Below, in pieces: positions 25,468 to 34,020 of a stretch of 64,000 nt of DNA. Position 1 is the first letter of the stretch. Each line of letters opens with the position of its first letter. The translations under genes and the position numbers were made by a program. This DNA is from Planosporangium mesophilum (GTDB lineage: Bacteria; Actinomycetota; Actinomycetes; Mycobacteriales; Micromonosporaceae). The stretch covers positions 106,224 to 170,223 of the forward strand of contig NZ_BOON01000032.1 of the NCBI RefSeq assembly GCF_016863255.1, written 5' to 3'. The notes under the pieces are model-generated. The model saw nothing but the letters and a program-made list of their open reading frames with translations, was not told where the DNA came from and made no database searches.

Positions 25468-26282
25468 GTCAGCTTCACCCCGAACAGGCGCCCGGCCAGC
25501 AGGCGAGCCACCCGCCAGGCCGGCTGGGCGGTCCGCTTGATCCGGGGTACGAGCTGGGGGCCGCCGTCCGCGACCAGCCGCACCAGGTCGGCGCCCGAGT
25601 GGTCGGGGGTCGGCTGGAGCCGGGGGATCGCCAGCGGATGGTCGCTCGCCGTGTACAGCCTGCGCCCGACCTCGCACGCGTTGTCGTGGCCGGCGCGCGC
25701 CACCGCCGCGCGCACCGCCCGGCCGTTGTAGCCGTGCGGGTAGGCGAACGATCGGATCGGTCGCTGCACCTCGTCGGCGAGCCGGTCGCGGCTGTCGATG
25801 ACCTCGCGCTGCAGGGCGGCCGGCGGCAGCACGTCGAGGGGGTGGTGCAGGAGGCTGTGGCTGCCGATCTCGATCCCCGCCGCCGCCACCTCCCGCAGTT
25901 GGCCCAAGGTCAGCAGCGGGCCGAAGGCCGGTGCGTGCGGGCCGAGCCAGGACGCGGGTTCGCCGGCGTGACCGACCGACATGTACAGCGTGGCGGAGGC
26001 GCCCAGGTCGGTCAGGACGGGCAGGCCGGCATCGAGGAAGTCGAGATACCCGTCGTCGAAGGTCAGCGCGACGACCTTCTCGACGCTCCCGGCCGCGCGC
26101 AGGTCGACGGCCTCGGACAGGCCGGTGAGGCGGTACCCGGCCGCCGTGAGCGCGGTGAGCTGTGCGCGGAGCAGTTCGGGCGGTACCGCGAGGGAGCGCA
26201 GCGGCGGCTCCGGTACTGATGACACGGAGTGATACATCAGCACGGCGAGTGGTGCCGGGGCCGGCGATGTCGGTACTGCCAC
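25464..26282 (-). CDS. Polysaccharide deacetylase (CE4/NodB family)
   Basis: 272 residues from a GTG at 26282 with GGAGG 10 bases upstream. NodB motifs: LAVLMYHSVS near the N-terminus, VVALTFDDGYLDF (motif 1, TFDDG), GIEIGSHSLLHHPL (motif 2, H-x3-H with the metal-binding histidines), RSFAYPHGYNGRAV (motif 3), and a C-terminal LAIPRLQP. CE4 enzymes remove N- or O-acetyl groups from polymers such as chitin-like polysaccharides or peptidoglycan. No signal peptide is evident, so location is uncertain. First gene of a coupled trio with the GH26-like and acyltransferase genes. Confidence 0.88.
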   Translation of the reverse strand: MAVPTSPAPAPLAVLMYHSVSSVPEPPLRSLAVPPELLRAQLTALTAAGYRLTGLSEAVDLRAAGSVEKVVALTFDDGYLDFLDAGLPVLTDLGASATLYMSVGHAGEPASWLGPHAPAFGPLLTLGQLREVAAAGIEIGSHSLLHHPLDVLPPAALQREVIDSRDRLADEVQRPIRSFAYPHGYNGRAVRAAVARAGHDNACEVGRRLYTASDHPLAIPRLQPTPDHSGADLVRLVADGGPQLVPRIKRTAQPAWRVARLLAGRLFGVKLT

Positions 26283-26804
26283 GGTGCGCGATCCTCCAGG
26301 TCGTCCCAATGATCGTCACAACTTCCGAGTGTCGTGGTGTCGGCGGGTGCGAGGCCACGACGTCCCGGGAATCGTGACGATCATGGTTCGTGGCCCGCCT
26401 CGACCACGGTCGCGACGGCAAAAGTATCGCGTGCGCCCGCAACCACGGAACTGTCGTCCGTTTGGAGTCGACCCATGACCGCTCGGTCACATTCTTTGGC
26501 CGGGGCCTATGTCCTAAATGGTCCCGCTGTTGCCGATTCACAACGAAGTACGTCGATGGGTGGTTTCACCATATCGGACCCTACAATGTCCGTTTCGATC
26601 CATCAGCATCATTGCTCAAACCCGCATTGCCAGGCTTTGTCGCGGCTCCGTTCCTGTATGGTGATCCCGCTCCGACCCGAGGTCAGAGGTGAGGGGCCGC
26701 ACCGCGCACGCGAAATCCGGGGCCGCCGGAGCCGACGCGCGTCGACTCGCGACACGCCCCGAAGTACCGGCGTACGCACCGTTGATACATAGAGGTGGGT
26801 GAGG
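26283..26804. other. Intergenic region between deacetylase and dpgA
   Basis: 522 bases with no convincing gene. It contains an imperfect palindrome whose ends (26308-26326 and 26368-26386) both read ATGATCGTCAC from the outside, distantly like the CATGATCRCGGARAC family. A GATACAT box at 26784-26790 may be the -10 of dpgA, giving a very short leader. The rest shows nothing recognisable. Confidence 0.55.
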
Positions 26805-27887
26805 ATGCTCGCGGTTACCAAGGTCGCTACGCCGCGCATCGTCGGAGTCGGCACGGCCAACCCCAAGTCGGGTTACTCGCAGGACGACATCCTCGAGCGG
26901 TACGGCATCTCCGACGAGCGGATCAGATCTCTGTTCCGCAACAGCCACATCGACCAGCGCTACCTGCACCTGCCGGCGATCGAGCCCGGCGGGGGCCCCA
27001 CCGACGAGACCCAGGGCCAGCTGCTGGAGAAGCACCGGTCCGAGGGGATCGAGATGGCCACCAGGGCGCTGCGGTCCTGCCTGGAGCGCGCCGGCGCCGA
27101 CCCGTCCGAGATCCGCTACCTGTGCTGCGTCTCCTCGACCGGCTTCCTGACCCCCGGCTTCAGCGCGCTGCTCATCAGCGAGCTGGGCCTGCGGCGCGAC
27201 TGCGGTCGTAGCGACATCGTCGGCATGGGCTGCAACGCCGGCCTGAACGGGCTCAACCCGGTCGCCGCGTGGGCGGCGGCCAACCCCGGCCAGCTCGCTG
27301 TGATGATCTGCATCGAGGTCTGCTCGGCCGCGTACGTGTACGACGGGACCATGCGGACCGCCGTCGTCAACAGCCTGTTCGGCGACGGGGCTGCCGCGGT
27401 CGCGGTGCGCGCCGGTGCCGAACCCGAGCCGGGCGCCGGCGACGGTGGTGCGACGATCCTGAAGTTCGCCAGCCGGCTCATCCCCGAGGCGATCAGCGCC
27501 ATGCGGTTCGACTGGGACGACGAGCAGCACAAGAACAGCTTCTTCCTGGACCGGGACATCCCGTACGTGGTCGGCGCCAACGCCGAGGCGGTCCTGGAGT
27601 CCCTGCTGGCCGATACCGGCGTGCGGCGCGACGAGATCGTTCACTGGATCGCGCACTCCGGCGGCAAGAAGGTCATCGACTCCGTGAAGATCAATCTTGG
27701 CCTGACCACGTACGACCTCCGCCACACCGTCTCGGTGCTGCGCAACTACGGCAACCTCTCCAGCGGGTCGTTCCTGTTCTCCTACGAACGCCTGATGGAG
27801 GAGGGGCGGGTGGCGCGCGGCGACCACGGCGTGCTGATGACGATGGGGCCGGGTTCGACGATCGAGATGGCGCTGATCCGGTGGTAG
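26805..27887 (+). CDS. dpgA: Type III polyketide synthase DpgA, 3,5-dihydroxyphenylacetyl-CoA synthase
   Basis: 360 residues from the ATG at 26805 (AGAGGTGGG upstream; a GTG at 26799 is in frame). DpgA condenses four malonyl-CoA units into 3,5-dihydroxyphenylacetyl-CoA, the precursor of dihydroxyphenylglycine in glycopeptide antibiotics. The type III PKS triad is visible: C143 in GMGCNAGLNGL, H284 in WIAHSGGKK and N317 in RNYGNLSSGS. DpgA-type features include IEVCSAAYVYD and SAMRFDWDDEQHKNSFFLDRDIPYV. dpgB follows 29 bases downstream, but dpgC and dpgD do not, so the end product here is not the usual amino acid precursor unless they lie elsewhere. Confidence 0.92.
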   Translation: MLAVTKVATPRIVGVGTANPKSGYSQDDILERYGISDERIRSLFRNSHIDQRYLHLPAIEPGGGPTDETQGQLLEKHRSEGIEMATRALRSCLERAGADPSEIRYLCCVSSTGFLTPGFSALLISELGLRRDCGRSDIVGMGCNAGLNGLNPVAAWAAANPGQLAVMICIEVCSAAYVYDGTMRTAVVNSLFGDGAAAVAVRAGAEPEPGAGDGGATILKFASRLIPEAISAMRFDWDDEQHKNSFFLDRDIPYVVGANAEAVLESLLADTGVRRDEIVHWIAHSGGKKVIDSVKINLGLTTYDLRHTVSVLRNYGNLSSGSFLFSYERLMEEGRVARGDHGVLMTMGPGSTIEMALIRW

Positions 27888-27916
27888 GCACGCAACCTGA
27901 CAGCGGGGGTACTGAG

Positions 27917-28732
27917 GTGACGGAACTGTCACGGCTGACCGACTTCTACCTCGAGCTGAACGGTGCGGCCGTGCTCTCGGCCGAGCTGGTGGAGTCCGTC
28001 GACGCGGTCTGCCGACAGGTCGGCGACGGCAAGAAGGACGCCAGTCTGCTGGTACGGATCGTCGGCGCGGCCGACGGCGGCGGTTCCGTCGGCGCGGCCG
28101 ACGGCGGCGGTTCCGTCGGCGCGGCCGACGGCGGCGGCCACGTCGGCGCGGCCGACGGCGCCGGCCACCTCGGTGGCACCAGCGACCAACCGTGGCCGTA
28201 CGACGTCAGCGTGCACACCGTCAACCAGTGGGAGCGCGCGTTGCGCCGGTTGGAGCGCCTTCCCGCGCTCACCGTGACCGTGGTCGACGGCGCCTGCCGG
28301 GGCCCGGCGCTGGACGTCCTGCTCACCACCGACTACCGCATCGCGAGCCGGTACGCCCGGCTCGGGGTCTCCTCGGTCGGGCGCAACACGTGGCCCGGCA
28401 TGGCGCTGCACCGGCTGGCCAACCAGGTCGGCGTGGCGCGGGCGCGGTCCGCGGCGCTGTTCGGTACCGAGATCGACGCGGCGCGTGCCCGCGAGTGGGG
28501 CCTGCTCGACGAGGTCGTCGACGACGCCGCGTCGAGGTGCCGGGAGGTGCTCAACACGTTCGCCGGCCTCAGCGGCAAGGAGCTGTCCATCCGCCGCCAG
28601 CTGCTGTTCGAGGCGTCCTCGACGTCCTTCGAGGACGCGCTCGGCGCGCACCTGGCCGCCTGTGACCGCGCGCTGCGGCTGGCCAGTACCGGCCCGGACG
28701 CGGCGTCTGGCATGCCGGGCGCCGCCGGATAG
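27917..28732 (+). CDS. dpgB: DpgB-like enoyl-CoA hydratase-family helper with expanded repeat
   Basis: 271 residues from a GTG at 27917. A crotonase-fold protein: LTVTVVDGACRGPALDVLLTTDYRIASRYARLGVSSVGRNTWPGMALHRLANQVG and ARAREWGLLDEVVDD. DpgB stimulates DpgA and helps aromatise the tetraketide. Between the first strand (SLLVRIVG) and the VHTVNQWERALRRLERLP helix there is an insertion, residues 49-85, made of four 9-residue VGAADGGGS-type repeats (DNA 28061-28168). This sits in a loop and should be tolerated, but it is unlike the family. It ends 4 bases before the convergent cellulase gene. Confidence 0.88.
   Translation: MTELSRLTDFYLELNGAAVLSAELVESVDAVCRQVGDGKKDASLLVRIVGAADGGGSVGAADGGGSVGAADGGGHVGAADGAGHLGGTSDQPWPYDVSVHTVNQWERALRRLERLPALTVTVVDGACRGPALDVLLTTDYRIASRYARLGVSSVGRNTWPGMALHRLANQVGVARARSAALFGTEIDAARAREWGLLDEVVDDAASRCREVLNTFAGLSGKELSIRRQLLFEASSTSFEDALGAHLAACDRALRLASTGPDAASGMPGAAG
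28061..28168 (+). repeat. In-frame tandem repeat, 4 x 27 bp, inside dpgB
   Basis: Four units of GTCGGCGCGGCCGACGGCGG plus seven bases; the first two are identical, and the third and fourth differ at a few bases. Each encodes nine residues (VGAADGGGS, VGAADGGGH, VGAADGAGH), so any copy-number change keeps the frame. Confidence 0.95.
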
Positions 28733-28736
28733 CGGC

Positions 28737-30212
28737 TTACCTGCTCAGCAGGTGGTCCCGGACGGCGGCGCCGTACGGCGTCGCCGTGCCGTCGTAGTTG
28801 GTGATCAGCGCCGGCCCACTGCGGCAGTCCCAGGTGTTCCAGGTCCAGGCCAGGTAGCCGGCCGTGTGCGCGTCCAGCCACGGCATAAGGTTCGACACGT
28901 AGGCGCCCGTACAGTCGTGCTCGCCGATCTCGGTGGCGACCACCGGTACCTGCGCGGCCACCGGCGCGATCTGGCGGTCCCAGCACTCGGCCTGGTTGCA
29001 CGAGTTGCGGTCGTACGAGTGCCAGGACGCCCCGAGGTTGCCGGTCGGGTCCGTGGGCCGGTGCGCCAGCCACCCGGTCAGGTCGCCGGCCCAGCTGTTG
29101 CCGCCGGCGAGGACCACGTTGGACGAGCCGGTGCGGCGGACCGCGTCGACCAGGTCCTGCATCCCGGCGGCCCGGTAGCTCAGCCCCGGGCAGGCCGAGT
29201 TGCCGTGCAGCCAGCACTGCCAGGACTGCTGGCGCGACATGATGCCGAGGTCGGCCGGGTACGGCTCGTTGAAGAGGTCGAAGATCGGCGTGGCGTCCGC
29301 GCGGAACGTGTCGGCCACCGACGCCCAGAAGGCGGGCGAGTGCTCCGCGTCGGGCACCGGCTTCTGGCAGGTGGCCCTGGTGTCGGTGCACTGGCTCTCC
29401 CGGCCGGTCCATGTGCCGGCGGTCCAGTGCAGGTCCAGGATCGGCACGATGCCCCGCGCCTCCAGCGTGGTGACCAGGGACGTGACCGCCTGCCGGTAGC
29501 TCGCGCCGGAGTACGGCGCCGGCGACTGGTTGGTCGCGAGCCAGCAGTCCGCGTTGAGCGGGATGCGGACGGCCCGTACGTGCCAGGTGGCGATGCTGGC
29601 GATGGCGCCGTCGTCGACCGGGCCGTCCCAGAAGCCGCCGCCGTGTACGCACATGAACTCGCCGCCGGAGCGATTCACGCCGACGAGCGGGACCGGGTTC
29701 CCGTCCGCGTCGACGAGCCTGTTGCCGGCGACGCGCAACGTCGGCGCCGTAGCCGGTCCCGGCCTCGACGCCGCCTCCGTCTGCCGGTCGGCGCTGCTGG
29801 TGCAGCCGACGCCGTTCAGGGTGAACCCGGTGGGCACCGCGCCCGGATCCCCGGTGGCGTTGAAGCCGGCGGTCACCGACGCGCCCTCACCCAGCGGGGC
29901 GTGGCCGGTGGCGGTGACGCGCGTGCCGGCCTGCGACCAGGTGGCGTTCCAACCCTGGGAGACCCGCTGGTCGGCGGCGGGGAAGTCGTACGCCACGGCC
30001 CAGCTCTTCAGCCCGGTACCGGTGTTGGTGACGGTGACGTCGGCGGTGAAGCCGGTGGGCTGGGGGCGGACGACGTACCTGATCTGGCAGTCACCCGGGC
30101 TGGGAGACGACGCCGGGTTCCCGGCCGACCTGGCGGTGCACCCCGCCGGCGCGGCTGTGACCATGACGACCGCGACCAGCATGACGCCCCGTACGGCTCC
30201 GCGTTGTCGCAC
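28737..30212 (-). CDS. Secreted GH5 endoglucanase with N-terminal CBM2
   Basis: 491 residues. The signal peptide has a possible lipobox (APAGC, near 25). Residues about 40-138 form a family 2 carbohydrate-binding module (CQIRYVVRPQPTGFTADVTVTNTG, LKSWAVAYDFP, VSQGWNATWSQAGTRVTATG, GFTLNGVGC), here N-terminal. A linker leads to the GH5 domain (about 155-490): VPILDLHWTAG, FDLFNEPYP with the acid/base Glu in NEP, and VVATEIGEHDC with the nucleophile Glu. It hydrolyses beta-1,4-glucan outside the cell. A GTG start with GGAAGGA upstream. Convergent with dpgB. Confidence 0.92.
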   Translation of the reverse strand: MRQRGAVRGVMLVAVVMVTAAPAGCTARSAGNPASSPSPGDCQIRYVVRPQPTGFTADVTVTNTGTGLKSWAVAYDFPAADQRVSQGWNATWSQAGTRVTATGHAPLGEGASVTAGFNATGDPGAVPTGFTLNGVGCTSSADRQTEAASRPGPATAPTLRVAGNRLVDADGNPVPLVGVNRSGGEFMCVHGGGFWDGPVDDGAIASIATWHVRAVRIPLNADCWLATNQSPAPYSGASYRQAVTSLVTTLEARGIVPILDLHWTAGTWTGRESQCTDTRATCQKPVPDAEHSPAFWASVADTFRADATPIFDLFNEPYPADLGIMSRQQSWQCWLHGNSACPGLSYRAAGMQDLVDAVRRTGSSNVVLAGGNSWAGDLTGWLAHRPTDPTGNLGASWHSYDRNSCNQAECWDRQIAPVAAQVPVVATEIGEHDCTGAYVSNLMPWLDAHTAGYLAWTWNTWDCRSGPALITNYDGTATPYGAAVRDHLLSR

Positions 30213-30313
30213 CCGAGGTCCTTCCGTGTCCGCGAAGCCGTTGCTGCGCTGGGTGTCGGTGAAAGCTGCGTGTCGGTGAAAGTGCGTGCCTGCGGTTCGC
30301 TGTACCCGCGGGC

Positions 30314-30350
30314 GCGCTGTGCCCGAGGTTACCTGCGCCCGGCACAGCGC
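30314..30350. terminator. Candidate terminator hairpin upstream of the cellulase gene
   Basis: GCGCTGTGCC (30314-30323) pairs with GGCACAGCGC (30341-30350) around a 17-base loop, 20 bases past the end of the decayed phosphoesterase gene on the minus strand. No T-run. Confidence 0.4.
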
Positions 30351-30370
30351 CCCCCGCTAGGCGTCCTATG

Positions 30371-31355
30371 TCACCCGCTGACCCGCCAACCGAGTGCCCG
30401 CGCGGTTGCGGCGAGTTTCTTCCAGTCCTCGTAGTCGACGTACTGTCCGGCCGGGCAGGGCAGGCCGACGGCGGCGGGCACGCTCCAGCGTGGCGCGGTG
30501 AGGTCCGGTGCCTTGCTGAAGTCGAGCGCCTCGGCCAGGTTGCGGGCGGCGGCGTCGCGCGCGGTCAGCGCGGGCAGGCGCCACCGCCACTCGATCATCT
30601 TGAGGACCGAGGTGTGGTCGTACACGTTGTGCGTCCAGGAACGACACCGCCGGCAGCGTCCCGGCCTGCGCGTCGGCGAGGAACTGCGGGTACGTGCGCG
30701 CGATCGACAGGTACTTCGTGCCGTACAGGGCCAGGAACGGCACGTCGTAGTAGTAGTACGCGCGGGACACACCCGCGTCGGCGAGCCGGTCCCAGATCGT
30801 CGGCATGGTGGCCTGGTCCGTCGAGTTGTGGATCCGGTCGGTCTGCGCCGAGTGCTGGTAGAACCGGTTCGGGTAGGTCTCAGCCATGGTGGCGGAGAAG
30901 TACCGGTCGAACGCCGTCCAGTACCGCGCGGCCTTGCCGTAGAACGCGAGGTCCGCGTCGGTGTAGTAGCCGATCGCGAACTCGTCGTTCTGTCCGGAAC
31001 GCAGCCAGCCGTCGCAGCGCCCGCCGTTGTACTGCACCCGACCACCCTCGTACGAGTGGTCCGGGTCGGGGTGGTCGCAGCCCTGGTAGTCGGTGAGGTG
31101 GTGGGTCGCGTGGCGTACGTCGGCCCGGTCAAGATAGGACAGTCCGCCCTGCCTGCCGTCGGCGCCGGGCAGCCAGCCCAGGTAGTGGTCGAACGACCGG
31201 TTCTCCATCATGACGACCACGATGTGGTCGATGCCGGAGGCGGCTGGCGTGGGCAGCGCCGCAGTGGCCGACTCGGCCCGGGGCGGCGGCAGCGCCGCGG
31301 TACCGGCGAGGCCGGCGGCGGCGCCGATGAGGGTACGGCGGGTGAGCTTGCTCAA
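30371..31355 (-). pseudogene. Phosphoesterase (phospholipase C/acid phosphatase family) with internal deletion and frameshift
   Basis: It begins with a TTG at 31355 overlapping the stop of the previous gene. A Tat signal (LTRRTLIGAAAGLAG) is followed by the phosphoesterase N-terminus (DHIVVVMMENRSFDHYLGW, with the metal/nucleophile region; AETYPNRFYQHSAQTD). Around 30630-30635 the frame reading LPAVSFLDA jumps by one base into the frame reading NVYDHTSVLKMIEWRW, which normally lies about 100 residues further on in this family. The missing middle holds the second metal-binding motifs (D-x-HP and YDExGG regions). The stop of the second frame is at 30371. A deletion with loss of frame explains this; the product should be inactive. 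Confidence 0.85.
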
Positions 31356-32332
31356 CGGGCACTCCAGACGTCGGAACCGAAGCCGCTGACGGTGCTCGCG
31401 TAGCCCAGCGGTGCCAGGCCGAACGCGTTCTCGATGGTGCGCAGCAGCCCGTAGTGGTTGTACGGCGTGTTGTTCCACGATCCCGGCGTCACGAAGGGGG
31501 AGACCACGACGGCGCCGATCCGCCCGCCGCCCATGCCGTAGCCGCCGGGCGCCGGGGTGTTCGGTCCCGGTCCCTCGCCGCAGCAGGCGGCCGCCGAGTC
31601 CGGGGACTGGTTGTCCGCCTCGTCGAACGTCACGATCAGCAGTCCGTCCTGTTTGAACGCCGGTGAGTTCAGGATGCGTGGTACCCAGGTGCCCAGCCAG
31701 GCATCGGCCGACACCAATCCGCCCGGCTCGCCGTTCGCGCAGGGCGCGTCGTGGCCGTCGTCGCAGAGGTTCGGCGTGAGGTACGACAGGTTCGGCGTCG
31801 TGGCGATCGATGCCAGGTCGGTCGTCAGCCGGTCCAGCGGCACGTCGTTGGCGGCACAGGCCGGGGAGTCGATGATCGAGTGGAAGTACACGAACGGGTT
31901 GTGGCGCGTCGCGTACTGGTCGTTCGGCTTCGCCTTCTGGGTGTCGTCCGGGGCGCCGACCGCCGGGTGCCGGCACGGCGTACCCATGTCCTCCATGTAC
32001 CCCTTCCAGGTCAAACCCTTGGCCTGGAGCTGGTCGGCCACGGTCTTGACCGAGGACGGGTAGACGCAGCCGGTGCCGACGGCCTGATCGGGCGCGACCG
32101 TGCCGGCGGCGACGAAGTCGGAGTAGACCTGGCAGTCGCCCTGGGTCTGCGGGTTCGGCCCCTGTCCGCTGACCTGGGCGAGATAGTTGGGCAGGCTGTT
32201 GTGCGCGGTCCCGTGGTACTGCGTCATCAGCTGGCCCCGGGCGCGCAGGTCGCGGCTGAGGTACGCGGCGGGTGACGCGACATCGGCGGTACCTCCTGGC
32301 GGGAACAACGCCAGCGAGGCTGCCTCGGTCAC
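31352..32332 (-). pseudogene. Phosphoesterase-family gene lacking its N-terminus (probable remnant)
   Basis: 326 residues from a GTG at 32332. The body matches secreted alkaline-phosphatase-superfamily phosphoesterases: AYLSRDLRARGQLMTQYHGTAHNSLPNYLAQVSGQ, GTGCVYPSSVKTVADQL, WKGYMEDMG, DGLLIVTFDEADNQ, GRIGAVVVSPFVTPG, YNHYGLLRTIENAFGL. The signal peptide and the first metal-binding motif (a LENE/MENHSY-type segment) that normally precede this are absent, and none of the three upstream frames supplies them. The remaining DNA is open, so it may be a recent truncation. Its neighbour downstream is also broken. Confidence 0.65.
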
Positions 32333-32380
32333 GTGAACATATGGTGACCGGTACCTATGGAACAGGCGAAAAGGGTTACG

Positions 32381-33118
32381 CTACGGCGTCGGGACCATCC
32401 CCTCGGCGCCCGACAACAGCCAGGAGACCGCGTGGTTCACGACGTGCCCGGGTACCTCGTGGCCGCCGTCGAACTCGTCGTACACGACCGGGTACGCCAT
32501 GGCCTCCAACCGCGGGACGAGCCGCCGGCTGCACGCGTCGACGGGCAGGACCGTGTCGGCGACGCCGTGCGAGATGAACACCCGCGGCTGCCCGTGCAGG
32601 ACCAGTGGGGCGGCGAACCCGGGGGAGAACGCGAGTACGGCGCTGAACAGGTCACCGTTGGTGAGCCCCAGCGAGAGCGCGTACGACGCCCCGTCGGAGA
32701 AGCCGCCCACGACGACGTCCTGGACCGGGTACGCGTCGAAGGTCTCCTCGAGCATCCGGTCGATCCGGCGCACGTCCTTGCCGAAGCCGTCGACGATGAC
32801 GTCCCAGGTGGCCAGCGTGGACTTGGGCGCCAGGAGCAGGAACCGGTGCTCGTCGGCGACGGGCAGCAGCAGGTCCAGGCCGTGTCGCGGCGAGCCGCCG
32901 GCCCCGTGCAGGAGCAGCGCCAGACGGTACCCGGCACCGTCGCACGGCGCGGGCACATATGCGAGACCCAGCAGGTCGCCGGCCGGGCCCTCGAACGACA
33001 GCAGGCCGGTCCTGGCGGAGGCGGACACCGGCCGGGCGGGGCGGGCGGTGAGGCGTCCGTGCTGGGCGTTCTCCTCGATCTGCGGGTGGGGTGGCGCCGG
33101 TTCGGTGATGGAGGACAT
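32381..33118 (-). CDS. Alpha/beta hydrolase, phospholipase/carboxylesterase-like
   Basis: 245 residues from the ATG at 33118. An alpha/beta hydrolase fold: LALLLHGAGGSPRHGLDLLLP holds the oxyanion-hole strand, VVVGGFSDGASYALSLG holds the nucleophile serine in G-F-S-D-G, VFISHGVADTVLPVD holds the acid region, and GGHEVPGHV the histidine. It resembles the PHB depolymerase/phospholipase-carboxylesterase group. No signal peptide, so probably cytoplasmic. The ester substrate is unknown. It is divergent from the NUDIX gene; a CATGATC palindrome lies in the gap. Confidence 0.82.
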   Translation of the reverse strand: MSSITEPAPPHPQIEENAQHGRLTARPARPVSASARTGLLSFEGPAGDLLGLAYVPAPCDGAGYRLALLLHGAGGSPRHGLDLLLPVADEHRFLLLAPKSTLATWDVIVDGFGKDVRRIDRMLEETFDAYPVQDVVVGGFSDGASYALSLGLTNGDLFSAVLAFSPGFAAPLVLHGQPRVFISHGVADTVLPVDACSRRLVPRLEAMAYPVVYDEFDGGHEVPGHVVNHAVSWLLSGAEGMVPTP

Positions 33119-33133
33119 GCGCCCCCACCTACC

Positions 33134-33186
33134 CATGATCGCGCCAACTCTTCCGGGTTCCCCGCCGGAAACTCTCCGCGACGATC
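33134..33186. repeat. Copy of the CATGATC...TTCCGGGTTCC palindrome in a divergent promoter region
   Basis: The left part CATGATCGCGCCAACTCTTC continues into CGGGTTCC; the right part carries GGAAACTCTCCGCG and GATC. The left half is nearly the same as the copy at 11245. Because it lies between divergent starts (33118 and 33203) it cannot be a terminator here. Confidence 0.65.
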
Positions 33187-33202
33187 GGTACGCTGGGCCG
33201 CT

Positions 33203-33745
33203 GTGACGGCGACTGACTTCCTGGACGGTTACGTTCCGCGCACCGCCACCGAGGCCGCCGACCTCGAACGGGTCCACGCGCTGCTGGCGGCCGGTGACCC
33301 CTGGTCGCGCTCGATCTCTCTGCACGTCACCGCGTCGGCGCTGATCGTCCACCCGCCCACCCGACGGGTGCTGCTGCGCTGGCACGCCCGGCAGCAAACG
33401 TGGCTCCAGACCGGTGGGCACGCCGATCCGGGGGAGACCGACCCGCTCGCCATCGCGCTGCGTGAGGGGCGCGAGGAGACCGGGCTCGACGACCTCGTGC
33501 CCTGGCCCGACGGCGCCGTCGTGCACGTCGTCGTCGTACCGGTCTCCGCCGGCGGCGGTGAGCCGGCGCACGAGCACGCGGACGTGCGGTTCGTACTGGC
33601 CACGGACCGCCCCGAGGCGGTCCGTCCGGAGAACCCGGCGGCGGAGCTGCGGTGGCTGTCCGTACCCGAGGCGCAGGCCCTGACCACCTCGGCGAGCCTG
33701 CGGGAGGCCCTGGCCCGGGTGGGCCGGATGTTCGGTGATGCTTAG
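33203..33745 (+). CDS. NUDIX-family hydrolase
   Basis: 180 residues from a GTG at 33203. The NUDIX box is GHADPGETDPLAIALREGREETGL (shown in part: REGREETG near residue 93). One residue more than the classical spacing separates the first Glu from the REx2EExG core, which also occurs in related family members. Upstream HVTASALIVHPPTRRVLLRWH is the typical first strand pair, and AELRWLSVPEAQAL the C-terminal one. It cleaves a nucleoside diphosphate linked to some moiety X; the substrate is unknown. Its last codons and stop lie in the first of three 24-bp tandem repeats. Confidence 0.88.
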   Translation: MTATDFLDGYVPRTATEAADLERVHALLAAGDPWSRSISLHVTASALIVHPPTRRVLLRWHARQQTWLQTGGHADPGETDPLAIALREGREETGLDDLVPWPDGAVVHVVVVPVSAGGGEPAHEHADVRFVLATDRPEAVRPENPAAELRWLSVPEAQALTTSASLREALARVGRMFGDA

Positions 33746-33804
33746 CGCCTCCGGCGAGGTGATGCTTGGCGCCTCCGGCGAGGTGATGCTTGGCGCCTCC
33801 GGCA
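33734..33804. repeat. Tandem repeat, 3 x 24 bp, starting in the NUDIX stop region
   Basis: Units 33734-33757, 33758-33781 and 33782-33804 share GGTGATGCTTGGCGCCTCCG plus GCGA. Unit 1 has TTAGC (the stop codon TAG) where the others have TTGGC. Each unit can form a small CCTC-CGGC-GAGG hairpin. Confidence 0.95.
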
Positions 33805-34020
33805 TTTCGTACCTGGCGGATCGTCCGTGGATTACGGCGAAGAGCCGGGACGCCGTGGACAAGATCACCGGTTCGGTATGGTCCGGCCGCGACGCGACAA
33901 CCGGCTAATTCTTAGCAGTTGATCAGCCATCATCGACAAACTAATTGTCGCTGCGGGCATATTCCATCCGGTCGACAAGTATTAGGCTGCTCGGGTCAAT
34001 TCCCGCGAGGGAGGTTGAGA

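Noticed and set aside
26390..26692. 100-codon open frame upstream of dpgA
   Set aside because: Mixed composition with rare codons and no recognisable motif; it spans an imperfect palindrome and probable promoter DNA.
33734..33804. Tandem repeat read as a CRISPR array
   Set aside because: Units are directly abutting without spacers, and no cas genes occur.
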